A stretch of 19,276 nucleotides of DNA from Ga0077527 sp038106575 (GTDB taxonomy: Bacteria > Pseudomonadota > Gammaproteobacteria > Burkholderiales > SG8-41): contig JAYOED010000043.1 in assembly GCA_038106575.1 (NCBI GenBank), positions 1 through 19,276 of the forward strand. The letters are read 5' to 3'. Shown here piece by piece: positions 8,624 to 16,279 of the stretch (position 1 is its first letter; every line of letters begins with the position of its first letter). The position numbers and the translations under genes are program-made. Under the pieces are notes generated by a model, which was not told the origin of the DNA, made no database searches, and saw only the letters and a program-made list of their open reading frames with translations.

Positions 8624-9852
8624 ACGTCCTAGCCAGTATTCGCATCGCCCTGCGTGCGCTGCGCATCAACAAGCTGCGCAGCGCACTGACCATGCTTGGC
8701 ATCATCATCGGTGTCGCTGCAGTGATCACCATGATTGCAGTGGGTGCCGGTGCACAGAACCGCATTGAAGAGCAGATCAAGGGGCTGGGCACCAATCTGA
8801 TCATCCTGCTCCCGGGATCGACGACCAGTGGCGGTGTGCGCATGGGTGCGGGTTCACGTAATACTCTGACGGAAGCCGATGCCTATGCCATCCAGCGGGA
8901 GATATTCGCAGTGCAGGCGGCGGCACCTGCCCTGCGCGGGACAGGGCAGGTCGTGGCTGGGATGAATAACTGGTCTACCGTTTTCTACGGTACTACCAAT
9001 GAATATTTTGAGGCGCGTAACTGGCAAATCGCCAGCGGCAAGATGTTTGAAGCATCTGATCTGAGCGGATCCGCCAAAGTTGCCATTCTGGGGGAAACTG
9101 TCGCACGTACCCTGTTTGGAGATGCTGATCCGATCGGCCAGGTAATCCGTATCCGCAAGGTGCCGGTGACCGTGATCGGCACCCTTCAACGCAAGGGGCA
9201 GAGCCTGATGGGGCAGGACCAGGACGATGTGATCCTGATGCCGCTTTCAACCGCGCGCAACAGGGTACTCGGCCGCGGTAGCGGCAGGTTGCGCACGGTG
9301 GGGTCGGTGTCGATCAAAATTCGAGATGGCGAGAGCATGGCTGAGGCTGAATCCCAGATACGTGAACTGTTGCGCCAGCGACACCGTCTTCAGGCCGGGC
9401 AGGACGACGACTTTACGCTGCGCAATCTTTCGGAAATGCTGGCTGTGCGTGAAGAGTCCAGTCGCATAATGGGTCTTTTGCTTGCTGCGGTAGCGTCGGT
9501 TTCTTTACTGGTTGGAGGTATCGGCATCATGAATATCATGTTAGTTTCAGTCACCGAACGTACGCGTGAAATCGGTCTGCGTATGGCGGTGGGTGCACGC
9601 GGATACGATATCCTCACGCAATTTCTGGTCGAGGCGATCACGCTTGCGCTGATCGGGGGGTTTCTCGGCATTCTGTTAGGTTTCGGGGGTACGCTTGCAA
9701 TTGCTCATTTCGCGCGCTGGCCTGTGCAACTGGGTATAGAGCCTGTTGTGCTGGCGGTCACCTTCGCAGCGGCTATCGGGGTTTTTTTCGGGTTTTATCC
9801 GGCACGTAAAGCATCATTACTATTGCCTATCGAAGCGTTACGGTACGAATAG
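8620..9852 (+). CDS. MacB-type ABC transporter permease
   Basis: The 410 aa product has the MacB/FtsX permease plan. An N-terminal amphipathic segment (ASIRIALRALRINKLRSALTMLG) leads into TM1 (IIIGVAAVITMIAVGAGA, about residues 27-46). A large periplasmic domain of about 230 residues follows, containing the typical GTNLIILLPG, FEARNWQIASGKMF and VAILGETVARTLFG blocks. Three C-terminal helices come next: about 285-310 with GGIGIMNIMLVSVTERTREIGLRMAVGA, then ALIGGFLGILLGFGGTLAI, then VVLAVTFAAAIGVFFGFYPARKAS. This topology and the ERTREIGLRxAxGA loop that contacts the ATPase are diagnostic. It is translated from a GTG that overlaps the ATPase stop. With the adaptor and ATPase it forms a tripartite exporter that would need a TolC protein. 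uppP starts 29 bases later. Confidence 0.94.
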   Translation: MNVLASIRIALRALRINKLRSALTMLGIIIGVAAVITMIAVGAGAQNRIEEQIKGLGTNLIILLPGSTTSGGVRMGAGSRNTLTEADAYAIQREIFAVQAAAPALRGTGQVVAGMNNWSTVFYGTTNEYFEARNWQIASGKMFEASDLSGSAKVAILGETVARTLFGDADPIGQVIRIRKVPVTVIGTLQRKGQSLMGQDQDDVILMPLSTARNRVLGRGSGRLRTVGSVSIKIRDGESMAEAESQIRELLRQRHRLQAGQDDDFTLRNLSEMLAVREESSRIMGLLLAAVASVSLLVGGIGIMNIMLVSVTERTREIGLRMAVGARGYDILTQFLVEAITLALIGGFLGILLGFGGTLAIAHFARWPVQLGIEPVVLAVTFAAAIGVFFGFYPARKASLLLPIEALRYE

Positions 9853-9881
9853 CCTGGCCATTCGCGTAAAATGACGTTTAT

Positions 9882-10697
9882 ATGGACGTCGAACTCGCAT
9901 TAAAAGCAGTCATTCTCGGCGTTGTCGAAGGCTTTACGGAATTTCTGCCGGTTTCCAGTACTGGACACCTGATCATCACGGGCGGATTGCTCGACTTCAA
10001 CGATGATAAAGGCAAGGTGTTTGAACTGGTGATACAAACGGGCGCCATGCTTGCGGTGTGCTGGGAATTCCGCGCGCGCTTCATCGGCACCCTTCGCGGA
10101 ATGTTTGTTGATGAACCCGCCCAGCGGTTCGCGCTGAATCTGGTAGCGGCTTTCATGCCTGCGGCGATTCTGGGACTTGCATTCGCAGGTATCATCAAAG
10201 CCTATTTGTTTCATGCGGTGCCGGTCGCGATCGCATTGATCGTCGGCGGATTCATTATTCTTTGGGTTGACCGTGGGAATCGCCCTGGCCGTATCGACAA
10301 CGTTGACATCATGAGCTGGCGCGACGCATTGAAAGTTGGGTTTGCACAGGCTTTTGCGCTGATTCCCGGCGTATCGCGATCCGGCGCCACCATTATCGGC
10401 GGGATGCTGTTTGGCTTGTCGCGCCGCACTGCAACGGAGTTTTCTTTTTTTCTCGCAGTTCCAACGTTGATGGCGGCTGGCGCATATGATCTTTTCAAAA
10501 ACCGGGCTTTGCTGTTGGAGGGCGACATCAGATTGTTTGTGATTGGTACGGTTACCGCGTTCATCTCTTCCTATATCTGCATCCGCTGGCTCATTCGCTA
10601 CGTGGCAACGCATGACTTCAGAATTTTTGCTTGGTACCGCATAATTTTTGGCTTTTTCGTACTCGGCAGTTCTTACCTAGGCATTGTGCGGTGGTAA
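9882..10697 (+). CDS. uppP: Undecaprenyl-diphosphate phosphatase
   Basis: UppP (BacA) is an integral inner membrane enzyme that dephosphorylates undecaprenyl pyrophosphate to recycle the lipid carrier for peptidoglycan and polysaccharide synthesis; extra copies give bacitracin resistance. The 271 aa length is standard. The first signature EGFTEFLPVSSTGHL holds the Glu pair E16 and E20 and His29. The second, PGVSRSGATIIGG, holds the conserved Arg166. Several hydrophobic helices span the rest, ending in IFAWYRIIFGFFVLG. It begins 29 bases after the permease gene on the same strand and may be read from the same transcript. The link to the exporter could be functional or accidental. No strong ribosome binding site is visible before ATG 9882. 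Confidence 0.96.
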   Translation: MDVELALKAVILGVVEGFTEFLPVSSTGHLIITGGLLDFNDDKGKVFELVIQTGAMLAVCWEFRARFIGTLRGMFVDEPAQRFALNLVAAFMPAAILGLAFAGIIKAYLFHAVPVAIALIVGGFIILWVDRGNRPGRIDNVDIMSWRDALKVGFAQAFALIPGVSRSGATIIGGMLFGLSRRTATEFSFFLAVPTLMAAGAYDLFKNRALLLEGDIRLFVIGTVTAFISSYICIRWLIRYVATHDFRIFAWYRIIFGFFVLGSSYLGIVRW

Positions 10698-10731
10698 TTC
10701 TCAAGCTTCAGTGTCAACCGAGACCGCGGAA

Positions 10732-10760
10732 CTTACACCTGCAGACGGTATCGGTATAAA
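10732..10760 (+). promoter_or_regulatory. Candidate sigma-70 promoter of the GNAT-hydrolase fusion gene
   Basis: CTTACA (10732-10737), a 17-base spacer and TATAAA (10755-10760) would start the RNA near 10767. The leader would then carry the strong purine-rich ribosome binding site at 10775-10785 before ATG 10788. This is a motif match only. Confidence 0.45.
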
Positions 10761-10787
10761 AGAACCTCAATGACGAGAGGGGAAGAA

Positions 10788-12362
10788 ATGCAAAACAAAA
10801 TGACGCTTTCCGACCCGAAGGCAATTCTGCGCATCCGTAACGCATCGCTGGCTGATGTTCAGGGCATTTGTGAACTAACCGCACGCGTTTATGCCGACGC
10901 AGGAATGAAAGGATATTCCACCGGTGCAATCACAGGCCAGATCAACATTTTTCCCGAAGGCCAGTTTGTCATCACCGTAGACGAAAAGGTGGTGGGCTAT
11001 TGCGCAACGTTCATCACGCGTGGCGAGATCGCGTTGAAACCACATTCTTGGGTGGAAATCACGGGCAATGGCTATGCGGCGCGCCATGATCCTGCTGGCG
11101 ACTGGTTGTACGGCATGGAGGTCAGTGTAGATCCAGAATACCGTGGCTATCACCTCGGGCAACGACTATATAACCAGCGCAAAAAGCTGTGCGAAGAACG
11201 CAAGCTTCAGGGGATAGTTTTTGTTGGCCGTCTGCCGACACTGTCGCGTCGGATCAAGCGTTTCGGTTCTGCCGAAAACTACGTGCAGGAAATTCAGTCA
11301 AAGCGCCAGCGTGATCCCGTATTGTCATTTCAGCTGAGAAACCGCTTCGAGATCATTGGCGTGATCGCGGATTACATCTCCAATGACCAGCAATCATTGA
11401 ACTATGGGGTGCATCTGGTGTGGCGAAACCCCAAAGTGCAAGAGGAGAGCGCGGGCCGCAAGCCTGTATATTCCGGAGGACGGTTGGCTGATTCTGTGCG
11501 CGTCGGTACCGTGCAGTACATGCTACGACGTGTTCATTCCTTTGATGAATTCATCAAGTTCGTTGAATATTTCGTCGATGTAGTGGCGACTTATAATGGA
11601 GATTTCGTGGTTTTTCCCGAGCTATTCTCGTTGCAGTTGCTGTCGATCGAGAACCGCGAAATGCCACCAGCTGAAGCGATCGAGACTTTGACCGAATACA
11701 CTCCACGCTTTCGCGAAGCAATGCGTGATCTGGCACTGAGGCATAACATCAACATTATCGGCGGATCGCACCCAACGCGCGTGCCGAGCGGAAGGGTGGA
11801 GAACATTTCATATGTCTTCCTTCGTGATGGCAGCATTTTCGAGCAACCCAAGATCCATCCGACACCGAATGAGGTAGCTTGGTGGAACATCGAGGGCGGC
11901 AGCACCGTTGCTGCGATTGAAACCGATTGTGGCCCGATCGGTGTTCTGGTCTGCTACGACTCCGAGTTTCCGGAGCTAGTACGCCATCTAACGGATCAGG
12001 GTATACAGATTTTGTTCGTGCCGTTCAGCACAGACGAACGCCAGAGTTATCTAAGGGTTCGTTATTGCTGTCACGCCCGCGCAGTGGAAAACCAGCTATA
12101 CGTGGTGATGTCCGGGAACGTCGGCAATCTGCCGAATGTTAGCAACATGGATATCCAGTACGCGCAGAGCTGCGTGTTGACGCCCTGCGATTTTCCGTTT
12201 GCCCGCGACGGCATCGCGGCGGATACCACGCCAAACGTCGAGACGGTGGCGATTGCCGATTTGCGTCCGGATGTACTGATTACCGCACGCAACAACGGGA
12301 CGGTGCGCAATCTGCGGGACCGCCGCCACGATCTCTACGGCGTGGTCTGGCGCGGCGAATAA
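10788..12362 (+). CDS. GNAT N-acetyltransferase / carbon-nitrogen hydrolase (nitrilase superfamily) fusion
   Basis: This 524 aa protein joins two enzyme domains. Residues about 10-205 are a GNAT-type acetyltransferase (LRIRNASLADVQGICELTARVY; core WLYGMEVSVDPEYRGYHLGQRLYNQRKKL, which includes the acetyl-CoA loop). Residues about 235-520 are a nitrilase/amidase domain with the complete catalytic triad: E278 in FPELF, K355 in PKIHPTP and C389 in VLVCYDSEFPE. Nitrilase-superfamily enzymes cleave or transfer amide-type C-N bonds through the Cys; GNAT domains acetylate amines. The substrate is unknown, though acting in turn on one amine or amide metabolite is a reasonable inference. ATG 10788 is chosen over the in-frame ATG 10770 because AGAGGGGAAG sits 2-11 bases before it. 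The gene appears monocistronic and converges on the rhodanese gene. Confidence 0.92.
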   Translation: MQNKMTLSDPKAILRIRNASLADVQGICELTARVYADAGMKGYSTGAITGQINIFPEGQFVITVDEKVVGYCATFITRGEIALKPHSWVEITGNGYAARHDPAGDWLYGMEVSVDPEYRGYHLGQRLYNQRKKLCEERKLQGIVFVGRLPTLSRRIKRFGSAENYVQEIQSKRQRDPVLSFQLRNRFEIIGVIADYISNDQQSLNYGVHLVWRNPKVQEESAGRKPVYSGGRLADSVRVGTVQYMLRRVHSFDEFIKFVEYFVDVVATYNGDFVVFPELFSLQLLSIENREMPPAEAIETLTEYTPRFREAMRDLALRHNINIIGGSHPTRVPSGRVENISYVFLRDGSIFEQPKIHPTPNEVAWWNIEGGSTVAAIETDCGPIGVLVCYDSEFPELVRHLTDQGIQILFVPFSTDERQSYLRVRYCCHARAVENQLYVVMSGNVGNLPNVSNMDIQYAQSCVLTPCDFPFARDGIAADTTPNVETVAIADLRPDVLITARNNGTVRNLRDRRHDLYGVVWRGE

Positions 12363-12385
12363 AGCTCCCCAGCCTGAAACACGGG

Positions 12386-12841
12386 TCAGCCCTGCATCCA
12401 AGGTAGACCTGCTGCGCGCCATCCACCCACTACGTTGCGGTGACCCTGCGAATCGCGGTCCCCTTCAAAACCCTCAAGTACGTTGTGGCATTCGGAATAA
12501 CCCGCCTGCATGGCCAGCATAGCCGCATTGTGTGAACGACCGCCGCTACGGCAGATGAACAGCACATGAGCATTGGGATCGACCTGCTGTTTCAACTGCT
12601 GAACGAAGTCTGCGTTGGGCCGGTTGCCGGGGTAGCTCAGCAGTTCGATTTCAACCGCGCCCGGGATGCGTCCAACCCAGTCCCATTCGGCGCGGGTGCG
12701 TACATCGACCAGCTGCGTATCCGGCGTGGATTTCCACAGTTGGAAGGCTTCTTTGGGCAGCAGAGCGCCGCTATATGGCAGCCCCATTTCGCGCGCCCTT
12801 GTGCGTGCTGCTTTTAAAATGGTGGAGTCTTGATTAGTCAT
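12386..12841 (-). CDS. Single-domain rhodanese-like sulfurtransferase
   Basis: Rhodanese domains move sulfane sulfur through a cysteine persulfide. The 151 aa protein has the full fold markers: LVDVRTRAEWDWVGRIPGAVEIELL near residues 44-68 and the active-site loop C97-RSGGRS, followed by AAMLAMQAGYSECHNVLEGFEGDRD and GGWRAAGLPW at the C-terminus. The six-residue loop after the catalytic Cys fits sulfur rather than phosphate substrates. There is no signal peptide, so it should be cytoplasmic. It converges on the preceding fusion gene with 23 bases between stops and is divergent from glnA. The start ATG 12841 lacks a clear ribosome binding site. The physiological partner is not shown by the context. 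Confidence 0.93.
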   Translation of the reverse strand: MTNQDSTILKAARTRAREMGLPYSGALLPKEAFQLWKSTPDTQLVDVRTRAEWDWVGRIPGAVEIELLSYPGNRPNADFVQQLKQQVDPNAHVLFICRSGGRSHNAAMLAMQAGYSECHNVLEGFEGDRDSQGHRNVVGGWRAAGLPWMQG

Positions 12842-12916
12842 GTCGATTAGGGTGTATTGATTAAGTTGTGAAAATTGCAGGCACCGGATTCTAACGGAGT
12901 ACGTTTTGCCGACTCA

Positions 12917-12933
12917 TGCTCTATAATGAAGCA
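12917..12933 (+). promoter_or_regulatory. Upstream NtrC binding site (imperfect)
   Basis: TGCTCTATAATGAAGCA keeps the outer TGC/GCA arms of the NtrC consensus (TGCAC-N7-GTGCA type) and matches the downstream site at 13 of 17 positions. Its centre (12925) is 30 bp from the next site, about three helical turns, so both dimers would face the same side. This is the arrangement of the glnA enhancer in enteric bacteria. Confidence 0.65.
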
Positions 12934-12945
12934 CGGAATTATGTG

Positions 12946-12964
12946 TTGCACTATAATAGTGCAA
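12946..12964 (+). promoter_or_regulatory. NtrC binding site (perfect 19-bp palindrome)
   Basis: TTGCACTATAATAGTGCAA is a perfect palindrome around 12955 with the TGCAC/GTGCA arms of NtrC sites. It lies about 96 bp upstream of the inferred sigma-54 start, within the normal enhancer range. The genes for NtrB and NtrC are encoded 2 kb downstream. Confidence 0.82.
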
Positions 12965-13024
12965 TCCGTAGAGGGGCTTGGTTAAAATATCATTTAAATA
13001 CAATAACATAATGATTCGCCGCGG

Positions 13025-13040
13025 TGGTACACATCCTGCT
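13025..13040 (+). promoter_or_regulatory. Sigma-54 (-24/-12) promoter of glnA
   Basis: TGGTACACATCCTGCT fits the TGGCAC-N5-TTGC(A/T) consensus with the invariant GG (13026-13027) and GC (13038-13039) exactly 10 bases apart. The start would be near 13051, giving a leader of about 50 bases. An AT-rich stretch (12980-13016) between promoter and enhancer could help DNA bending; I do not see a convincing IHF site in it. Confidence 0.8.
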
Positions 13041-13100
13041 GAATCACTAGTCCGGAACATTCCAGATTTTTTATTTCATCGCAATCGTTAGGAGAATTAG

Positions 13101-14513
13101 ATGGCCAGCGCCGCTGATGTCATGAAGATGTTGAAAGACAACGAAGTCAAATTCGTTGACCTGCGTTTTACCGATACCCGGGGCAAGGAACAGCATGTGT
13201 CCGTCCCGTCCAAGGTGTTCAAAGATGACAAATTTACCGACGGCCATGCCTTTGACGGCTCGTCGATCGCAGGCTGGAAAGGCATACAGGCTTCAGACAT
13301 GTTGCTGATGCCGGATCCTGACAGTGCTCGCATGGATCCGTTTACCGACGAAGCCACATTGATATTGACTTGCGATGTGATCGAGCCTTCGGACGGCAAA
13401 GGCTACGATCGCGATCCGAGGTCTATCGCCAAGCGCGCCGAAGCCTATCTGAAGTCGACCGGGATTGGAGATACCGCCTATTTCGGCCCGGAGCCCGAGT
13501 TCTTCGTTTTTGATTCGGTCATGTGGAGCGTTGACATGTCGGGTTCCATGGCGAAGATCAGGACCACCGAGGCGCCATGGTCATCCGGCGAAGACATGGA
13601 AGGCGGCAACATGGGGCACCGGCCCCCGATTAAGGGTGGATATTTCCCTGTACCTCCGGTTGACTCGCTGCAGGACATCCGTTCCGCGATGTGTCTGGCC
13701 CTTGAAGAGCAGGGTGTGCCTGTCGAGGTGCACCATCACGAAGTGGCTGCGCCGGGACAATGCGAAATCGGCACCATGTTCGCTAGCCTCGTGAAACGTG
13801 CCGACTGGAACCAGATTCTGAAATACACGGTTCACAATGTCGCCCACTCCTACGGCAAGACCGCGACGTTCATGCCCAAGCCGGTAGTTGGCGACAACGG
13901 ATCGGGCATGCACTGCCACCAATCTCTGTGGAAAGGTGGCCAGAATCTGTTCAGCGGTAACGGCTATGCCGGTTTGTCCGAACTGGCGCTGTTCTACATC
14001 GGCGGCATCAAAAAGCACGCCCGCGCACTGAATGCGATTACTAATCCAGGAACCAACTCATACAAGCGACTGGTTCCGGGATTTGAGGCCCCGATTAATC
14101 TGGCCTATTCGGCACGCAACCGCTCGGCGTCGATCCGTATTCCCCATGTTTCGAACCCCAAGGCGCGCCGCATTGAAGTTCGCTTTCCTGATCCGACCGC
14201 GAATCCCTACCTGGCATTTACGGCGATGATGATGGCGGGTCTCGACGGAATTCAAAACAAGATCCATCCGGGTGATGCCGTGGACAAGAATCTTTATGAC
14301 TTGCCACCTGAGGAAGCCAAAAAGGTTCCAGCGGTGTGCGCATCACTCGACCAGGCGCTTGAAAATCTGGACAAGGATCGTGATTTCCTGACCCGTGGCG
14401 GAGTGTTTTCCAACGACATGATCGATGCATACATAGCATTGAAAATGGAAGAGGTCACTGCTTTCCGCATGACCACGCACCCCCTTGAGTTCCAGCTGTA
14501 TTACAGCCTCTGA
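13101..14513 (+). CDS. glnA: Type I glutamine synthetase
   Basis: GlnA makes glutamine from glutamate, ammonia and ATP as a cytoplasmic dodecamer and is the main ammonia-assimilation enzyme. The 470 aa length is normal for GSI. Landmarks are FDGSSIAGWKGIQASDMLLMPD, the metal-binding GPEPEFFVFD and VEVHHHEVAAPGQCEIG, NGSGMHCHQSLWKGG (ammonia/ATP site), KRLVPGFEAPINLAYSARNRSASIRIP, and EVRFPDPTANPYLAF. Tyr399 in NLYDLPPEE matches the adenylylated Tyr397 of Escherichia coli GS, so this is the GSI-beta class regulated by GlnE. AGGAGA at 13090-13095, five bases before the ATG, fixes the start. Transcription is predicted from a sigma-54 promoter with two NtrC sites upstream. A hairpin terminator follows. 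Confidence 0.98.
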   Translation: MASAADVMKMLKDNEVKFVDLRFTDTRGKEQHVSVPSKVFKDDKFTDGHAFDGSSIAGWKGIQASDMLLMPDPDSARMDPFTDEATLILTCDVIEPSDGKGYDRDPRSIAKRAEAYLKSTGIGDTAYFGPEPEFFVFDSVMWSVDMSGSMAKIRTTEAPWSSGEDMEGGNMGHRPPIKGGYFPVPPVDSLQDIRSAMCLALEEQGVPVEVHHHEVAAPGQCEIGTMFASLVKRADWNQILKYTVHNVAHSYGKTATFMPKPVVGDNGSGMHCHQSLWKGGQNLFSGNGYAGLSELALFYIGGIKKHARALNAITNPGTNSYKRLVPGFEAPINLAYSARNRSASIRIPHVSNPKARRIEVRFPDPTANPYLAFTAMMMAGLDGIQNKIHPGDAVDKNLYDLPPEEAKKVPAVCASLDQALENLDKDRDFLTRGGVFSNDMIDAYIALKMEEVTAFRMTTHPLEFQLYYSL

Positions 14514-14533
14514 TCGCATGCGTTCCGGCAAAA

Positions 14534-14563
14534 GGGTGGGCGCACGCCCACCCGTGTGCTTTT
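14534..14563 (+). terminator. Intrinsic terminator after glnA
   Basis: GGGTGGGC (14534-14541), a GCAC loop and GCCCACCC (14546-14553) form a perfect 8-bp GC-rich stem. A short TTTT run (14560-14563) follows after six bases. The T-tract is short and displaced, so termination may be partial. Confidence 0.6.
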
Positions 14564-14709
14564 AAGGATGTGGCAGCGACCCCCGGGTTTTTGAATTTAT
14601 CTTTATTGACATAGACGTAGCTCGTATTTTTCCATGCCGTACGTCAACCAGGCGGATGCCATCCCCGTTGGAAAAGATAGCCTCTTGGCGGCAATAATCG
14701 GGCCCAGTT

Positions 14710-15036
14710 ATGCGTGTGTTATCACCTGTTTTGGTGCTGATCGGCTTTGCCGGCGCGGCGCAGGCCCAGATTTATCAATGCATCGATACCGGCGGCAACA
14801 AAAGTTTCACCAACAACAAGGTAGAAGCTGCGGCCGCAGGTCGCAAACTCATGAGTTTGCCTTCGGTATCGAGTATCCCGGCCAGAAGGGATCTGGCAGA
14901 GCAGGAAGCCATTCGTCTGGTCGGCTAGCGCAATTACCAGCGCGTGCCCGACCGGCTCAAGCCATTCAGGAAAAAGGTTGCACTTCTCGAAAGCAACGTC
15001 GGCAACCTGAACGAGGAACTATCCTCCCTGCGCTAA
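14710..15036 (+). pseudogene. DUF4124-type periplasmic protein gene interrupted by an in-frame amber codon
   Basis: The frame begins with a signal peptide (MRVLSPVLVLIGFAGAAQA) and the DUF4124 opening QIYQCIDTGGNKSFTN, a small domain common in proteobacterial envelope proteins. It runs 72 codons to TAG at 14926-14928. The same frame then continues without another stop for 35 codons of coding appearance (RNYQRVPDRLKPFRKKVALL, then ESNVGNLNEELSSLR) to TAA at 15034-15036, where an intrinsic terminator begins at once. The simplest reading is a gene of 108 codons with a nonsense change at codon 73, or a sequencing error, since a scaffold gap lies 86 bases downstream. If real, the product is a 72-residue truncated secreted protein. 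Position between glnA and ntrB is a common place for such a gene in betaproteobacteria. Function unknown. Confidence 0.65.
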
Positions 15037-15054
15037 GCCCCATCGGGCTGTTTT
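15036..15054 (+). terminator. Intrinsic terminator after the DUF4124 gene
   Basis: AGCCC (15036-15040), a CATC loop, GGGCT (15045-15049), then G and TTTT (15051-15054). It starts at the last base of the TAA codon, supporting 15036 as the natural end of the gene. Confidence 0.55.
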
Positions 15055-15122
15055 GCGGTCACCGTTACAGGCACCGCTTCCTTTGCGTCATCCCGGGTTT
15101 CAGTCTGGCCCGTGTCTTGCCC

Positions 15123-15132
15123 NNNNNNNNNN
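15123..15132. other. Assembly gap (10 N)
   Basis: Ten undetermined bases stand 16 bases before the ntrB start, a length typical of a fixed-size scaffold join rather than a measured gap. The ntrB promoter and ribosome binding site may be missing or distorted here. Confidence 0.95.
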
Positions 15133-15148
15133 GTTGTAACTCTTTACC

Positions 15149-16231
15149 ATGAACCCCACGAATCTAGCCGGACTTGATCTGCTGGCTACTGCGGTGGTGA
15201 TGGTGGACGAACAACAAGTTGTCTTGCACATGAATCCTGCTGCTGAAAATCTGTTTGAAGCTTCATATATCACGGCAGCCGGTCTGACGTTGGGCCAGCT
15301 GCTGGGTGAAAACCATGAGCTGGCTGCCGCCATCGGCTATGCAAATGCCAACAATTGCAGTTACACGGAGCATGAAGTTGAAATAACGTTCAATGAGAAG
15401 CCGCGACTGCATCTGTCCTGCACGGTTAGCCCTTTTGATCTTGGCACGGATGAAACCGACGGCACGCTACTCGAGTTCCGTCAGATCGACCAGCAGCTCC
15501 GTGTGGAAAAAGAAGCGAGACTGCTGGAGCAAAGCCAGGCGCACCGGGAACTGATCCGCAATCTGGCGCATGAAATTAAAAACCCGCTTGGAGGCATCCG
15601 CGGTGCCGCCCAATTGCTGGACAGGGAATTGGAGAAACCCGGTCTGCATGAGTACACCCAGGTCATTATCAAGGAGTCGGATCGCCTGCAGGCGTTGATG
15701 GACCGTCTGCTGACTCCGCATCGCTTGCCGTTGCCGGGACTGGTTAACATTCACGAAGCGCTTGAGCGGGTGCGCAGCGTGATGGTGGCAGAGTTTTCCG
15801 GTATTCACATACTGAGGGACTACGATACCAGCCTGCCGTTGCTTACCGGTGATCGGGAGCAACTGATACAGACGATGTTAAATATCGTGCGCAATGCCGC
15901 CCAAGCCATTCGTGGCACCGGCATGGCGGGTGGCGAGATCCGGTTGCGTACCCGGATTGCCAGACAGGTCACACTGGCGCGCCGTCGCTACCGGCACGCC
16001 GTCGAAGTTACGATTATCGACAACGGCCCGGGTATTCCCGAAGATATGCGCGACCGCATTTTTCAGCCGCTGATATCCGGGCGGGAAGGGGGCAGCGGTC
16101 TCGGCCTAACGCTTGCCCACAATTTCGTCACCCAGCATCACGGCGCGATCATTTTTGACAGCGTGCCAGGGAAGACCAGCTTCACCCTGCTTTTTCCCGT
16201 GCAGGACGTGGCGCCTGCCCCCCCTCGGTAG
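15149..16231 (+). CDS. ntrB: Nitrogen regulation sensor histidine kinase NtrB
   Basis: NtrB (GlnL) phosphorylates or dephosphorylates NtrC according to the PII signal, in the cytoplasm. The 360 aa protein has an N-terminal PAS-like domain (about residues 5-115, starting LAGLDLLATAVVMVDEQQVV) and no membrane segment. The dimerisation/phosphoacceptor helix follows with H141 in NLAHEIKNPLGGIRGAAQLL, and then the ATPase domain: N249 in the N box (LNIVRNAAQAI), D291 in the G1 box (DNGPGIP) and a GSGLGL G2 box. The NPLGGIRGAAQLL sequence is specific to NtrB-type kinases. ntrC starts 48 bases downstream. The start is ATG 15149; the sequence just upstream is lost in the scaffold gap, so its ribosome binding site cannot be judged. 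Confidence 0.95.
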   Translation: MNPTNLAGLDLLATAVVMVDEQQVVLHMNPAAENLFEASYITAAGLTLGQLLGENHELAAAIGYANANNCSYTEHEVEITFNEKPRLHLSCTVSPFDLGTDETDGTLLEFRQIDQQLRVEKEARLLEQSQAHRELIRNLAHEIKNPLGGIRGAAQLLDRELEKPGLHEYTQVIIKESDRLQALMDRLLTPHRLPLPGLVNIHEALERVRSVMVAEFSGIHILRDYDTSLPLLTGDREQLIQTMLNIVRNAAQAIRGTGMAGGEIRLRTRIARQVTLARRRYRHAVEVTIIDNGPGIPEDMRDRIFQPLISGREGGSGLGLTLAHNFVTQHHGAIIFDSVPGKTSFTLLFPVQDVAPAPPR

Positions 16232-16279
16232 AAAATCGGCATCCTGCAGCATGAACCATTTATTTGATTGCGAGACTAT

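Noticed and set aside
9900..10613. Antisense open frame of 237 codons opposite uppP
   Set aside because: Low-complexity composition, no recognisable motif, and fully covered by the strongly supported uppP.
14606..14630. TTGACA followed by TATTTT as a promoter for the DUF4124 gene
   Set aside because: The spacer is only 13 bases, too short for a sigma-70 promoter; no -10 is found at 16-18 bases.
14634..15152. Open frame of 172 codons running through the N gap
   Set aside because: It spans unknown bases and is out of frame with the DUF4124 signal peptide and domain, which explain the region better.
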